A stretch of DNA of 35,000 nucleotides from Actinidia chinensis. Its lineage: Eukaryota > Streptophyta > Magnoliopsida > Ericales > Actinidiaceae. Shown piece by piece: positions 1 to 11,072 of the stretch. A program made the translations under genes and the position numbers. Numbering within the stretch: position 1 is the first letter of the stretch; every line of letters starts with the position of its first letter. The stretch lies in assembly GCA_009663005.1 (NCBI GenBank), contig CM018895.1:15616723-15651722 (forward strand). The letters are read 5' to 3'. Under the pieces are notes generated by a model. It worked only from the letters and a program-made list of their open reading frames with translations, was not told where the DNA came from and did no database searches.

Positions 1-183
1 AATATTTGGAATTCTTCCCTAATTGGCTGTTAATGTTAGTGATGGTTCTCTTTCTGTCCGGAATGTGTGTTGTTATTTGATGTTATTGGTAATGTCTAAT
101 TGGTTCTTAGTGTTAGTGTGGTAATTCCGTTTCCATCTATTCTTACGTTGCACGTTGCACTTGGTTAGTCTTGTACTGTTGAA

Positions 184-1058
184 CAACGTTTTTAAACCCG
201 GACTGGACCGGCCGGTTTGATCGGTGAACCGCCGATCGGCCGAAGAAACGGTCCAGTCAACCCCTTTAACCCACTGAACACATAAAACCGGACTGAACCA
301 TCACGACCCGCGGTTCAACCCTCGAATCCGTTGAACCGGAGCGGGTTTTGACAAACCAGGACGGGTCTTTACATGCATCAACCGCGCTAGATCTTCAAGC
401 TCAAGGGTAAGCAGAGTCGGGCCATGCGTCCATCGCCTACCAGCGAGGGTTGTCGGAGAACGACAAATATGCGAAGAGCATAACTCGGACAGATCTGGTC
501 TACCAAGGTTGAGGGCTCGAGGGAAGAAAACGAAAATAAAATGGGTGAAGAAGTGGTTGGCCAACCGACAGGAGATGGAGTCACCAGAGGCGACTATAGA
601 GGAGGCGCGGGGACTCGGAGAAGCATGGACTTTGGGATTGATTGGGGATTTCTATAGTGAGGGTTTTGAGAGAGAGAGAGAGAGTAATTAAAGAATTGTT
701 TCTCTCTCATAAGGGCATGTTTGGTTGGAATCAAACAGGGAAAAATAAATATGCGAGACTCTTAGAGAGAGGTTTGGGACCTTGGGTCACCGTGAGAGAG
801 AGAGAAAGAGGCGTGACTGATTTAGGAACCCCAAATCACGCTTTAGACCCTCACAATTTCAAGTGTAACTCACTTGACTCAAAATATTTAAATTATTACA
901 ATTACTCCCCAATTATTTTTATTTATTATCTATTATAAATAATTTATGACGTCACAGTTCGATAGCGGTTCAATAACGGTTGACTCGATGGTTGAACTGG
1001 TGACCCGTGACCTGGTCATTATTCCAGTTTGCTCAACGGTCCGGGTTTCAAAACAATG
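184..1058. mobile_element. Non-autonomous hAT-type element (MITE), 875 bp
   Basis: The element is flanked by identical 8-bp direct repeats CTGTTGAA at 176-183 and 1059-1066. Its left end reads CAACGTTTTTAAACCCGG and the reverse complement of its right end reads CATTGTTTTGAAACCCGG, giving an imperfect terminal inverted repeat that runs into GC-rich CCGG-containing subterminal sequence on both sides. An 8-bp duplication with ends near the CARNG pattern is the hallmark of hAT transposons. No transposase reading frame is present inside, so it could only have been moved by another element. The interior has a GA microsatellite (about 668-684) and a second GA-rich stretch near 793-807. The overlapping short ORFs at 301-691 look like chance frames in this GC-rich DNA. 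Confidence 0.87.
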
Positions 1059-1360
1059 CTGTTGAATAATCATTTGATGCAGGCTTGCAGCAAAAAACTT
1101 TTAGAGGCTGAATGAGACATAATTAAATTATCTTTGTTGATGCTTTTCAATACTAAAGAGCTCCCAAGAGTTTTGGTGCAAGATGCCACCCATCAAATTA
1201 TTTACTCAAACCAGTTTTTGGTATTCAACTGTTGAACAAGTGACAAAAAATATTTAACCATGCTGACATTGACAATCTCATAAGCAAATTAATTGTGATT
1301 TTGTTTTGTTTACTTACTTGGATATATATGCCTATACGTTCTGTTTCACCAATATTTCAC

Positions 1361-1460
1361 AGGCTGCAAAGAACGTGTTTAGTGATGGTAAATGTATATT
1401 TGACATCTGCAGTCTGCAAAGAAGGTGTTTAGTGATGGTATATATGGATTTGACATCCTA
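1361..1460 (+). repeat. Tandem 50-bp duplication covering an exon start
   Basis: Two adjacent 50-bp copies (1361-1410 and 1411-1460) both start with an AG and GCTGCAAAG/TCTGCAAAG and continue through GTGTTTAGTGATGGTA. Each copy therefore carries its own possible splice acceptor. The copies differ at several positions, so the duplication is not recent. Confidence 0.8.
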
Positions 1461-1502
1461 TGCGATCGATTTGAACGTGACGTATTACGTTTGGCATCAA
1501 CC
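1413..1502 (+). CDS. Candidate internal exon, product unknown
   Basis: After the acceptor-like CTGCAG the frame reads SAKKVFSDGIYGFDILCDRF and then a further RDVLRLAS-type stretch, up to a TAG at 1503-1505. The composition (aromatic and charged residues in a regular mix) looks more protein-like than neighbouring frames. The duplicated copy just upstream gives the related start AAKNVFSDG. No clear GT donor follows before the stop, so this may be a broken or terminal exon. I do not recognise the family. Confidence 0.3.
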
Positions 1503-1744
1503 TAGGATTGAGTTCCTTTTCCTCATGCATTCAGTCTCTATTTTTCTTGTCAATTTCCAGAATTCTAAATTTATTTGATTGAGGTATGAAACTAAATTCT
1601 TCTCCATGTTTTGTTGTGGCGTAGTTGAATGCAGATGCTTACACTTTTGATTATATATTTGCAAGTCTACCATAAATATGACGATCCATCCTGGTTGAAA
1701 TTTCACAATTGATTGTCTGTTAACTTGACAATGCTCAAGTACAG

Positions 1745-1811
1745 GTTCAAAGTTTATCCTGAGCTGGAACCTAGAAATCCCCTTCCACAATCATCTGCTT
1801 GTTCACCCTAG
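1745..1811 (+). CDS. Candidate small exon, product unknown
   Basis: It is bounded by a TACAG acceptor and a GT after CACCCTAG. One frame reads FKVYPELEPRNPLPQS and ends in SACSP, with a TAG as its last codon exactly at the proposed donor. That is either a terminal codon or a sign that the exon is dead. Proline-rich and unidentified. It lies about 240 bp after the candidate exon at 1413. Confidence 0.22.
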
Positions 1812-2660
1812 GTTTAATATTTCTTTTGTCTTTCTTCTTTTTGTTATTGGTTGGTATGTGCAGCTTATTTTTTGATTGAATTTTGCACTCACCCACTTAA
1901 GTGTTTATGGATCTGTATCCTACTTTCTTAGCAGACTCATGCTAGGTATTCAAAGTTCTGTGTTTATCCCTTTAGCTTATCAAACCTTGAAGAGGTGGAT
2001 AATAGCTAAACATTTGTATGCAAAAATCACGCTTTTTCCCGTGTTATTGAAGTAATATTTTTTTCTCCCTAGTTTCATTGCTTAAACCATCATTTTTGAG
2101 TTAGTAGGAAAGAATCCATGAGGATTTCCAAGTATCGTTCAGTTGTAGGCACTATTGAGCCGTAGTGTTTTATGGTGGTGGGGATATGAGCAACAATCCC
2201 ATTTCCGGTCTAATTTTAATTTTAATATGGTACAATTGATGATATATAATTATGATTAGGAAAGCCTAGATATGGTTGTTGTATACACTTGGTATTATAT
2301 TACACATATTTTATACAAATCTACATAATAAGTTAGCTCATTTTTTTGAAAATTTCCATGACATTCAATGGCTCCGATGAGTTTTCCTGGCAAAGACGGC
2401 CAATATATGCCTTTACCTTTCACCAAATGACTAGGAAAATCAAGGGCTCTGATTGATTTTGTCCTTAATGCACAATGAGGATTGTTTTTTAACTTTCAGC
2501 CCACCAAAATGTGTCTATTCTGTTTTAGTTTAAGAGAAGATTTGTGGAGATGTTTCAACCCTTAAATGGTGTTGTCAACCCATTAGCCGCCTGATCAATT
2601 CTTAACGTATACACAAAATCCAGGACTAGGAACTCTGTTCCCTCGTAGCGTCTCTACCTT
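1812..2660. other. Non-coding stretch, nothing recognised
   Basis: AT-rich sequence with intron-like T tracts and stops in all frames. I see no RNA gene, repeat or element ends here. Confidence 0.5.
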
Positions 2661-2663
2661 GCG

Positions 2664-2753
2664 ATGGAGTGGCTCTACGATGAAGCTAGGGCTCACAACG
2701 TCTCTGTCTCTGCGATGAAGCTAGGGCTTAATCCAACAATCAACTTCTCTTGA
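2664..2753 (+). CDS. Short 29-codon ORF with internal direct repeat
   Basis: An ATG at 2664 opens a frame starting MEWLYDEARAHNVSVSAMK and ending at TGA 2751-2753. The stretch is more GC-rich than its surroundings. A 16-bp direct repeat CGATGAAGCTAGGGCT lies at 2678-2693 and 2713-2728 (period 35), so part of the ORF arises from duplication. It could be a short 5' exon, an upstream ORF in a leader, or chance. No function assigned. Confidence 0.2.
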   Translation: MEWLYDEARAHNVSVSAMKLGLNPTINFS

Positions 2754-2879
2754 AAATCAAGGCCTTCGCCCCTCTCACCGGACCACTATTACCGTGATGA
2801 GTAAGGACACTCTCCCCCTTTTTATGATTTTTCGAAAGGGTATCTTCACGCTATCCTCTATTTCAGAAATCCATTGTCT

Positions 2880-3800
2880 TCATCAATCCCTTTTCCTTCA
2901 ATAAATGATTTGATTTTTCTTTTGGATTTTGTTTTGCCAGGCGTTTCTTGTGTGACATTTTAATTTTGAAGGTCAGGTTCTCTTTCTCTCTCTTTCATAA
3001 ATCTATGATAAAATATGGTTATGTTTAATTGGTTATGGATTCAATTTCTGTGCTATCAGAAAAATGGTTGAAGGTGTGAAAAGTGGTTGTCTAACCATTG
3101 AAACATTTGGTTTTTAGGTCAAAGGGGGGAATTCTTGAGATAGTGTTGGATTATGTTGCAACTCATCAAAGAGATCTCCAGCACCATCAAATTGCCCAGC
3201 TCAACTACACTCTGTAATCAGTTTCTCCTCTTGCTGCCTTTTTTGGGGTACATAAAGTTATGATCATTTTTTTTTTTTACTTTCTTCATGTTGTGTTTGC
3301 GATTATGGTTTGCGAATTTAACTTGCAATACTCATTTGGGTGTTTGGGCTTCATTTAAATTCAAGGATTGTTATATTTGAAATTTGGTGCTAATAGATAC
3401 TATTAAATTTGAGAAGGACCTGGCTTATTTGGATTTTAGAGAATTGTAGAGACAATAAGTGTGAGTCTCTTGCTAGGTTGTATTTGAAACAGGTGGATCA
3501 CATAAATTTTAGGTTGAGCAACTCATTTTTTAAAACAAGAATTCCAATGCAGTAAGAGAAACATTATCATACATGTTTCAATGCTTGGAAGTAGGTGGGT
3601 TTTAACATTTTAGGTGAGCTTACTTTTTTCCTCATACTTTTCCTTATTTTTCTGTAGCACCTAGTTTCTCTTCCATCGAGGTGCAATTCAAGCATTTTGG
3701 GTCCTATTTTTAGCCTATTTTGATGATCTAAACCATTCAACTCTGTTGTGAAGATCAATACTGTAAATAATCATGTGAGTTAAATATTATAAAAATTCAC
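2880..3800 (+). repeat. Proximal copy of a duplicated segment (partner 21425-22110)
   Basis: Several landmarks recur in the same order in both places: AATAAATGATTT followed by CTTTTGGATTTTGTTTTG, the TCATAAATCTA/TTATAAATCTA stretch, TTTTTAGGTCAAAGGGG, ACTCATCAAAGAGATCTCC, AAAACAAGAATTCCA, and a TGATCTAAA stretch near the end. The distal copy has small deletions. After about 3800 the two part: the distal copy continues with sequence matching 6320 onward, so about 2.5 kb is absent there or was inserted here. Confidence 0.8.
3118..3213 (+). CDS. Candidate exon, glutamine/histidine-rich, product unknown
   Basis: It follows a TTTTTAG acceptor. The frame reads SKGGILEIVLDYVATHQRDL and then QQHHQIAQLNYT, to a possible GT donor at 3214 or a TAA at 3215. 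The duplicate at about 21642-21735 retains the acceptor but has a TGA early in the same frame and an internal deletion, so only this copy is open. The stretch has amphipathic helical character. Family not recognised. Confidence 0.35.
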
Positions 3801-4028
3801 TTTGATCGAATACAAATCAGCATAATTTTTTACAAGATTGATCTTCACAATTGAGTCTACAATATGAACTGTTTGGACCATCAAAATGGGCCTCGACTGA
3901 GAAGCTGTGTCCTTTCCTATAAGGTTTCTTTATGTTAGTTTTGTTACTTTTATGTATTCAGCTTTATTTATTTGAGTGCTATACTTTTTGGGTAAAGGTA
4001 GTCTTATTGTGCATGAAGTTTTTGCTAG

Positions 4029-4091
4029 ATTGACGAGAAAGAACAAGTTGATGGGTTAAAGGAGGAGGTTACAGTGTTGTCCGATCAAGAG
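4029..4091 (+). CDS. Candidate 21-codon exon, acidic helix
   Basis: The acceptor is TTTGCTAG and the donor is GAG|GTACTG. The exon is exactly 63 nt, phase 0 at both ends. It encodes IDEKEQVDGLKEEVTVLSDQ plus a final E, a strongly charged segment likely to be helical or coiled coil. It joins in phase with the candidate exon at 4455. No homologous family recognised. Confidence 0.42.
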
Positions 4092-4454
4092 GTACTGTGT
4101 TCATTAGTTCTGAACATGCAATTTTTCTGATGTGAGCATAATTTTTAACTATGTGGTTGCTTCCCAAGTTTCAAATACCTAACTTTAATTCTTCCCATTT
4201 TTTTCCTCTTCATTTGATCATGTTTATGAACTGGTATTCTTTCATGACTTTTGTGGTGTGGCTGCTACGTGAGAATTTAACTTGGTTTGGTTTGGTCCTC
4301 AATGAATCCAAAGCAAATATGGGATAATAATAAATCAAGATGGTTTTTTTTTTTTTCTAAAATGGGAATGGAAAGCTTCCAATTTTGGTTTGAATGAACT
4401 AAAAAAAAACCTATCGTTGGTTGTATGTTACTTATTGCCTTCTTTTGGCTATAG

Positions 4455-4511
4455 GTGCTTCAGTGGAGATTCTTTTGCATTAGATTCTCAGGATGCATCA
4501 CGGATGATGAA
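4455..4511 (+). CDS. Candidate 19-codon exon joined in phase to the exon at 4029
   Basis: The acceptor is GGCTATAG and the donor is GAA|GTAAAA. It is 57 nt, phase 0 at both ends, and encodes VLQWRFFCIRFSGCITDDE. Spliced to the 63-nt exon upstream it extends the same open frame. Two consecutive small exons with matching phases and good splice borders are better evidence than either alone. Neither appears in the later blocks, and the product is unknown. Confidence 0.38.
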
Positions 4512-5310
4512 GTAAAATTTAATTTCTTTTGTTGCTATTTTCAATCTGGGTGAGATGCTTTTTGATGGAAGCGAATAGAGATTGTTCTGGTCCTATTATA
4601 ATGCTTGGCCCATTTGTTATATTGAATTTGACATTAGTTTGTGTGAAGAAATTCCTCAAGGTTTGATTGTGAAGACATACATCTTGCTTGGAGTGGTGGT
4701 GATGCTTATATTTTTGTGGAGCAGGCATTTCACTAAATTACATAATTAGCTGATGATGACGAAAAAAAGCCCATAACATCAACCCAACTGGTGTGAAAAG
4801 ATCAGCCAATTATGTTTCCTATGGCCACCTCCCGTGCCATGAAATGACTTGAGGAACTAAGGACATGATAAACTCAACTTGCCCCCTCTCTCTACTTGCC
4901 CCACAGGTATGACGTCATATCAGACATATAGAAAAACAGCTATGAGTTTACATTGTGCATTCGGTTAATTTGTTTTGACAGAATTCTTTGTTGATTGAAT
5001 ATTTGGAGAATGTTAAATTGCTTTGTCATGTTTTATTAATAGAATAAAAAGAGGTGTGGAGCATGTTCTTGGACTAATGTTTGAATGTTGAAATTACCTC
5101 CCTTTTTCTCCCCCTTATATTGCTTGATAGATGGTCAATTTTAGTTAGATGTTGAAAATGCCTTTTTTTCCCTTCTAAGTTGACTTGCTGAAATTGGAAC
5201 TTAATACCATACTTATTCTGGATGGCAGACAGGCCAAGGACCGTGTGACATTGGTTGAGGGATCTCATTGAAATAGGTGATCAATCGCAAGTGAAGCATA
5301 TTTTAAAAGA
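4512..5310. other. Non-coding stretch
   Basis: AT-rich with scattered T and A runs. I see no supported exon, RNA or element boundary. Confidence 0.5.
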
Positions 5311-5454
5311 AAATGTTAGACACAGCCAGTGGGCTGTTGGTAAGGAACAAAACGTGCATTGAAAAGTTTGAAAACTATATAAAAGTATGTGAAAATGTAT
5401 TAAAATGTTTAAAATATGTATTGAGAAACCAACCTTTTATTAATTTGTGCCCCT

Positions 5455-5481
5455 TAACCACCGCACAACGGGCGGTGGTTA
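5455..5481. repeat. GC-rich perfect hairpin (10-bp stem)
   Basis: TAACCACCGC and GCGGTGGTTA are exact inverted repeats separated by 7 bases. They stand out because the DNA around them is AT-rich. The stretch from about 5312 to 5500 (starting near CAGCCAGTGGGCTGTTGG and ending GGTTAGCAAGACCC) interrupts the block sequence and may be a short interspersed element with a hairpin end, but I found no target duplication. Confidence 0.65.
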
Positions 5482-5963
5482 GCAAGACCCAATAGCATGA
5501 CATGGTGGTTATTCGCCAGTATGTATATATTGTAGATCATGAATACATTATGCATTGCAGGTAGTTTACTTTTTTTTCTCATGAGTTTCTAAGAGAATTA
5601 TATTTCATTGACCGAAGGAATAATCTTACTTTTTTTTTTCTTCTTGTGATTGTGTCTTATTTTGTGGGCTTTATGTTATTTATCCATGTTTCATGTTTTT
5701 CGTATTCTAGCAAGATGTTTCAGGATCATATTTACCAATCAGATCTTTCTGTAGTCATATTTTATTTGGCTTTTGCCATCGGGTGGGCTTTCGCTGCTTA
5801 GCTTATGTAGGTATATGTTATTTGGTTGACACTTACCATCGGGTGGTCTTTTCTGCTTATTCAGGTACCTGCTTTGATTTTGAAAGTTGAGAGATGGTGC
5901 CAGCTTTAAGTTTGTGATTCTACCAGTAATGTTGATGGAACGGTAGATCCTTTGAGAGATTAG

Positions 5964-6114
5964 ATGGATGAAAGCTGATACGAAAGGTGGCAGTATGTTT
6001 GCATTTCTTTGTCATGATATTAATGACCTTGAGCACTCTACTCCAGTTAACTTACCAATGTCGACTATTATGTACTTTGGGATCACAATCCACATAACTG
6101 GAGAACTCAGCTAA
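5964..6114 (+). pseudogene. U1 copy of the WM..KGG exon
   Basis: After a GATTAG acceptor the frame reads WMKADTKGGSMFAFLCHDIN, then DLEHSTPVN, and stays open to TAA 6112-6114. The U2 copy at 10991 has the same acceptor and reads WMNASMKGGNSFVFLSHNIN. Differences are spread over codons, but G, F, L, H, I and N positions are kept, as expected of a once-coding exon. No start codon or downstream donor can be fixed. Product unknown. Confidence 0.45.
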
Positions 6115-6634
6115 ATTACACGGGAGAACACATAATGTGTGGAGATTCCAAACCCGTGTTTGAGTCTCATCTAGTGCTTTTACCGCTGAAAATTGGAACA
6201 AAAAAGGGAACATGATTATTTCTGATATTTCTTGACTTGTTTCTTTTCACCAGTCCACTCATTAGCAAATGAACATTGGCATACATGCCCTCATTGAGGA
6301 GCCACTGGGGATGCTAAGACAGAATAAGGATTAAAATTTTCAATTGTTGTGTTTAGGACTGGATGTTGGTTTCTGTTTGTATCTAGAGTTCAAGCATTAC
6401 TGCCATGTTGGCCTTGCGTGAAAAGCATTTTGGCTACTGATTTATCAAGATTACATGCCTTGTTTTAAGCAAAAAAGTTCATCTTTAGGATTCTGGATTT
6501 CTTTTGTTTTAATTTTAAATTTATTGGTTAAAACTTGGAACTTGCTTATTAATTTACATTCAATCTCTCTATACTTTTGCAGTTTGCTTTATCAATTGTG
6601 AAGATTCTTATCAGTGTTGGTTGTGGTTCTGGTT

Positions 6635-7400
6635 AGGGGTGAACAAAAATACAAATAACCCGTTGAATCCTTCCAATTGGAACTGACTCGAATGATTTCG
6701 GACAATTTCAAAATTATCCGCGGTCAGTTGCGGGTAGATGCCTGACAAAATCGATTTCGGAAGGATGATGGATCTAGGCTTCTATAAACCACCATATAAT
6801 CCGATCCGACCGATAATCTGCAATTATCGGTAACTTTTTATTTATTTTACGTGGGCCACGTGGTAGCATTTTGTTTGACCCTAGCGTGATTATGCTCATC
6901 TTTTTGCAAGCTGGCCCCAACTTTCACCAAGTCAATCGTCCAACTCTAGAGACTGACCAGATCCTCTCTCTCCCCCCTCTCCCTCTCCCTTTGTAATTCT
7001 CTTCGTCTTCTTCCTCTTCAAACCAAATCTCTCTCCATTTCCCAATCCGTCTTTTTCTTTTTCTCTGATTTTGTCTCTCTTCGCTTCTATTTTAAGAGAT
7101 CTATGATTCTCTCTCTCTTATTTTCCTCAATCCTTGCCCATGGATCTTCTTTCTTCTCTCTCTCTCTCTATTTTTTTTTCCTTCTCTTTTTTGTGTTCAA
7201 TCGTGGTTGAAACTTGCCCTCTTTCTTCCTTAGACAACAAACACCATTGATGTTTGTAACCCGTTGCACCCGACCGAACCCGCCCGTAACCCAAAAGGAC
7301 TATCTTCGGACAGATTTTAAGGGAAATATGGTCGAAATCGTGTTTCTTCAAGATTCACCCAACCAATTCGGATCGGGTGAGGGGTCTTTGCCATAGTTTT
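6635..7400. mobile_element. Degenerate hAT-like insertion inside U1
   Basis: The other blocks read straight through GTGGTTCTGGTTCATGAATAA. In U1 this is split by about 766 bp starting AGGGGTGAACAAAAATAC and ending TTTGCCATAGTTTT. The flanks GGTTCTGGTT (6625-6634) and GGCTCTGGCT (7401-7410) look like a target duplication with two differences. The ends carry only weak inverted similarity (TGAACAAA against TGGCAAA). The insert has CT-rich tracts (6964-7190) and GC-rich subterminal DNA, and no transposase. The insertion itself is well supported by comparison; the hAT label is an inference. Confidence 0.6.
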
Positions 7401-7800
7401 GGCTCTGGCTCATGAATTATTAAATGCAGATTACATCTCTATATGGTGGTTCTTTGGAATTTCATTTTGTGGTGGAAAGTATAGAGTTTGGTTAGGTTTG
7501 GTTTGATTTGTCCAACTGCTACGTTGAGCTAAACCATTGTTTGCAAGATCCTAGAATAAATCTTAGATAAGGCAATATTGGAGTGATATGGTTTAACATC
7601 GATAGTTAGCTAACCTTACATCCTGTCTTAGTTAATTTCATTTGTTTATAATATTCTTCAACAGATGGATCAACTGAATCTAACATCTTACAACATTCTT
7701 TTTGTGGGAAGGAGGAATGATGGCAAGTATCAGTTAATTCTTTTTTGACTACTTCTGGAGTTCTTTTCTTACTCAATTCTTTTTTTCCAGTTGCATGCAG

Positions 7801-7879
7801 ATGAATGTAAAAATGACCGTCATGGGGTGGCTTCATAACTTTACGGTGGAGGATCTGGAAATATCTTGCTGCAATAGCC
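7801..7879 (+). pseudogene. U1 copy of the DxxRNDR exon, broken
   Basis: After the acceptor GCATGCAG the sequence aligns with the 84-nt exon of U4 (24272). The frame has a TAA within the aligned region (after a GVAS-like stretch), three bases are missing before the conserved end, and the donor GT after GCAATAGC is lost. This copy cannot be a working exon. It still carries the 21-nt segment that U3 and U5 lack. Confidence 0.55.
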
Positions 7880-8389
7880 TTGTGATTCAGTGCTTTACCC
7901 TGTAACCTAGTTAAAAGCAGTTGATAGACTTAATAGCCAGGTTTTTTCTTTATGATTTTGCAACTTTTGGTATCACCACTGTTTGACCAGGTGGCCAAAC
8001 AGGCTGACCAATGCCCTGAATTACCTAGCTGATAAAATAATATCTCTGCCAAATTGATAGCTGCTTGTGCTTTAAATCTCTAGGGATTATCTTCAATTTA
8101 TTTTTTGACTTTAGTTATTTGCATGTAGTGGTTGGTCTGAAATATTTGAATCTGCATTCTTACACGTGGTAACCTGCTTTTTCGTAATATCACTAAGCAA
8201 TGTACCCTGTGCCTACCTGTAGCCTTCATGTGGAGTACCAATATTGGTTAATGGCCTCTCAGTCTTATCTTCCAGTCTAAATCAAAAGAGATCCTCGAGT
8301 AGAATGTCCTCATATTATAAAGAAAAAAGAGAAACCAGATGAAACTAAATTTACTGCGGTTTTAGGTTCTCAATTTTCTATTTTAACAG

Positions 8390-8504
8390 GTTATTTATTG
8401 GGAGTTTTGATGAACTCCTCTACATAATGGTTGCTTTCCTATTATCTCTTGAAAAGAATTTGCAAGTTCATATTATGAAAATAATACCATTTGGCTTGTT
8501 GTAG
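8390..8504 (+). pseudogene. U1 copy of the IGSFDELLYI exon
   Basis: The acceptor is TTTTAACAG. The frame reads LFIGSFDELLYIMVAFLLSL, then EKNLQVHIMKIIPF, and ends in TAG 8502-8504. U3 and U5 carry the same exon at full length (137 nt) with a donor. Here the sequence is truncated just after IPF. It is homologous to 15902-16038 and 26730-26866. Family unknown. Confidence 0.5.
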
Positions 8505-9140
8505 TTAAACTTGTACCATGTGTTCAAGTATAGGTTTACTTCAAAATTTGACATTTTCAGCTGCTAGACCACTAATTTTCAGCTAGCGATGTCATTGCTT
8601 ATCTTTAGGGGTCCGAATTTGCTGGAGTTGGGAAGGAATTTCAGCGGTCCATTTGGAGGTACGTGGACCATAGGATAGAAATGAAAGGTGGAGATTAAGA
8701 GATGTTAAAACAGGTTCGACTAACGGAGTTCACGCTATCACCGTTAACATCAATATAGACATTACTTATTCAAGTATATCTCCAACTTCATCCCAATCAA
8801 TACGGCCGGAAAGTGACAAAACATGACCTTGATTATTCGATCTTAATTCCCCTGGTATTAGAAATCTTTCAAATCTAGACTCCCAACCGGACCACAACTC
8901 AACTACAAACCTTAAAAAGATGTTGTTGAAGCCCTAACTGTTCTTAATTTTGTTTTTTCATGGCTGGCAATTGAGATTTCTGCAGATTTGCTTGGGTAAA
9001 CTTAGCGTGGTTAGTCATTAAAAAATTCACTGGTTGAGCCACCTAAAAAGTAAGAATCACCTCCAAATAGTGTGCAAGCAAGTGCTTGTTTTTTTGAGAG
9101 GAAAATAAATCATAGTAGTCGTATCAAAATTTTCACTGTA

Positions 9141-9220
9141 AATTTCTTTTGTTTTCTTTGAATGTATATAATAGTGATTTCATTTCTTTTGTTTTCTTTT
9201 AATGTATGTAATAGTGACTT
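9141..9220 (+). repeat. Tandem 40-bp duplication
   Basis: Two copies of ATTTCTTTTGTTTTCTTT followed by AATGTATRTAATAGTGAYTTC, at 9141-9180 and 9181-9220, differ at only a few bases. The corresponding U2 region (about 13725-13760) has one copy, so this is local to U1. Confidence 0.8.
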
Positions 9221-9648
9221 CATATATTCTTTTAGTACATGTTTAATTGTTGTAATGTCACCCACTTTTTTAGGTTAGAAGGTGTAATATTATGCCTAAA
9301 TTGGTCAGACATATATATTGGTGTGAGTTGGAATTGGGTGGTTAATATGAAGAATGCTTGGTTAGTTGACTAATTAATGGAAACAATATAAGTTAAATGC
9401 TGCTTAGTGAAATCATGCTCCATTAACTCAATATTCTTCTTGCCGCCATGTAATATTTAGTCATCGACCTTACAAGTCTTCTTTTAAATTCTTCCTGATC
9501 ACTTTTTTGACATAATTTGAATAAGGGGTTAATCTTAATAGGCAAAAGAGAAAAAGATCGAGATCAGAATTTTTAGATTCATGATGAAAGTAACTATTTT
9601 CAACATCTATGCGTTGGGTTCTAGTACTCCCAAATGCTCAATTCGTAG

Positions 9649-9984
<336 letters not shown>

Positions 9985-10255
9985 ATTCGTAGTAGTCATA
10001 CATTATAAGATTAATGCATGAGTATCACATATATAATAATTGAATGTGGTCTCATGGGCCAGCTTTCCTCGGGATTAGGCTGGGGAAGCATCTGGAACAT
10101 GATAAGATTAATGCATGGGTAGCAGATGTATAATAATATTGTTGATTTAACATATTATGATGACAATATTATCAATCTTCCATTTTTCTTTACTTTATGA
10201 GAGGCTATATTGCATTATTTTATATTATAGCGTTGCTTCCCTATATACTCAAGGG

Positions 10256-10257
<2 letters not shown>

Positions 10258-10315
<58 letters not shown>
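10258..10315. repeat. (TAA)n microsatellite, about 19 units
   Basis: An essentially perfect TAA trinucleotide tract. Length and purity suggest it is polymorphic. Confidence 0.97.
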
Positions 10316-10316
<1 letters not shown>

Positions 10317-10990
10317 TTAGTTTTGAATGACAAATACTGTGTTACCGTGGATTATCTAAAAAACAACTTTTGTTGATTGTTATTATATTAGGTTTTGTTT
10401 TTAATTAAATTAGTAAAGCTGTAAAGAAGGCAGTTATTGTTCTGGTATTTGACCTTTTGTTAAATTTGAACCGTATTCTGGAGTAGCTAAAGATAAATAC
10501 ACTTACCATAGGACTGGCTATAGTGACCGGATCTATTGTGAACTTTTAACATGTTCATTGTTTAGATTTCAACCTAAAAGAATAGTGAACACGTAATGGC
10601 CTTTTGTTCTTATATATATTATGGATGAATAAATTATGCATTACACTTAGTTTATTTTATCCTCTCATGAGTTTCTAGAATGATTATATTTTATTTAACA
10701 AAGTCTTACTTTCTATTATGACTTGAGATAGGCCTTGGGTTCTTTACTCATATTTTTTGTGCTCTAGCATCAGATTTTTATTTTGTAGGGATATGTCATT
10801 TTGTTAACTCTTGCCACCAGGTGGACTTTTGCTGCCCATGTCAGGGGTATCTCTGGTTTGATTTCCCAAATGTAGAGATGATGCCAGCTTTGAGTTTTTG
10901 GCTCATTTTTCTTGCAGTATCATAGATGGAAAGTTATAAACTTAAGTTTTTGTGTCTTTTATTTTATTCTCACTGTAGTAAAGAGATTAG

Positions 10991-11072
10991 GTGGATGAAT
11001 GCTAGTATGAAAGGTGGCAATAGCTTTGTATTTCTTTCTCATAATATTAATGACCTTGACCACTCTAGTTAA
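10991..11072 (+). pseudogene. U2 copy of the WM..KGG exon
   Basis: The acceptor is GAGATTAG. The frame reads WMNASMKGGNSFVFLSHNIN and then DLDHSS, ending at TAA 11070-11072. It is aligned with 5964-6114 but stops earlier. The product is not recognised. Confidence 0.42.

Larger units (their letters stand above)
5500..9370 (+). repeat. Array block U1
   Basis: This block is related along its length to U2 (10600-13905), and in its central and distal parts to U3, U4 and U5. Shared landmarks in order: the CTCATGAGTTTCTA stretch, GCCACC/GCCATC..GGTGG, the WM..KGG exon, the TTACTGCCATGTTGG stretch, AAATGCAGATTACATCTCTA, the DxxRNDR exon, AACCTTCATGTGGAGTACCA (variants), the IGSFDELLYI exon, and finally the ATATATTGG..TGAGTTGGAATT stretch near 9310, which matches 13850. 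It is interrupted by the 6635-7400 insertion. Confidence 0.8.

Noticed and set aside
301..938. Several 60-98-codon ORFs inside the first hAT element
   Set aside because: They overlap in GC-rich and GA-repeat DNA of a non-autonomous element and have no transposase motifs.
7127..7351. Minus-strand Lys/Glu/Arg-rich ORF
   Set aside because: It is encoded by the complement of the CT-rich tract in the 6635-7400 insertion; a composition artefact.
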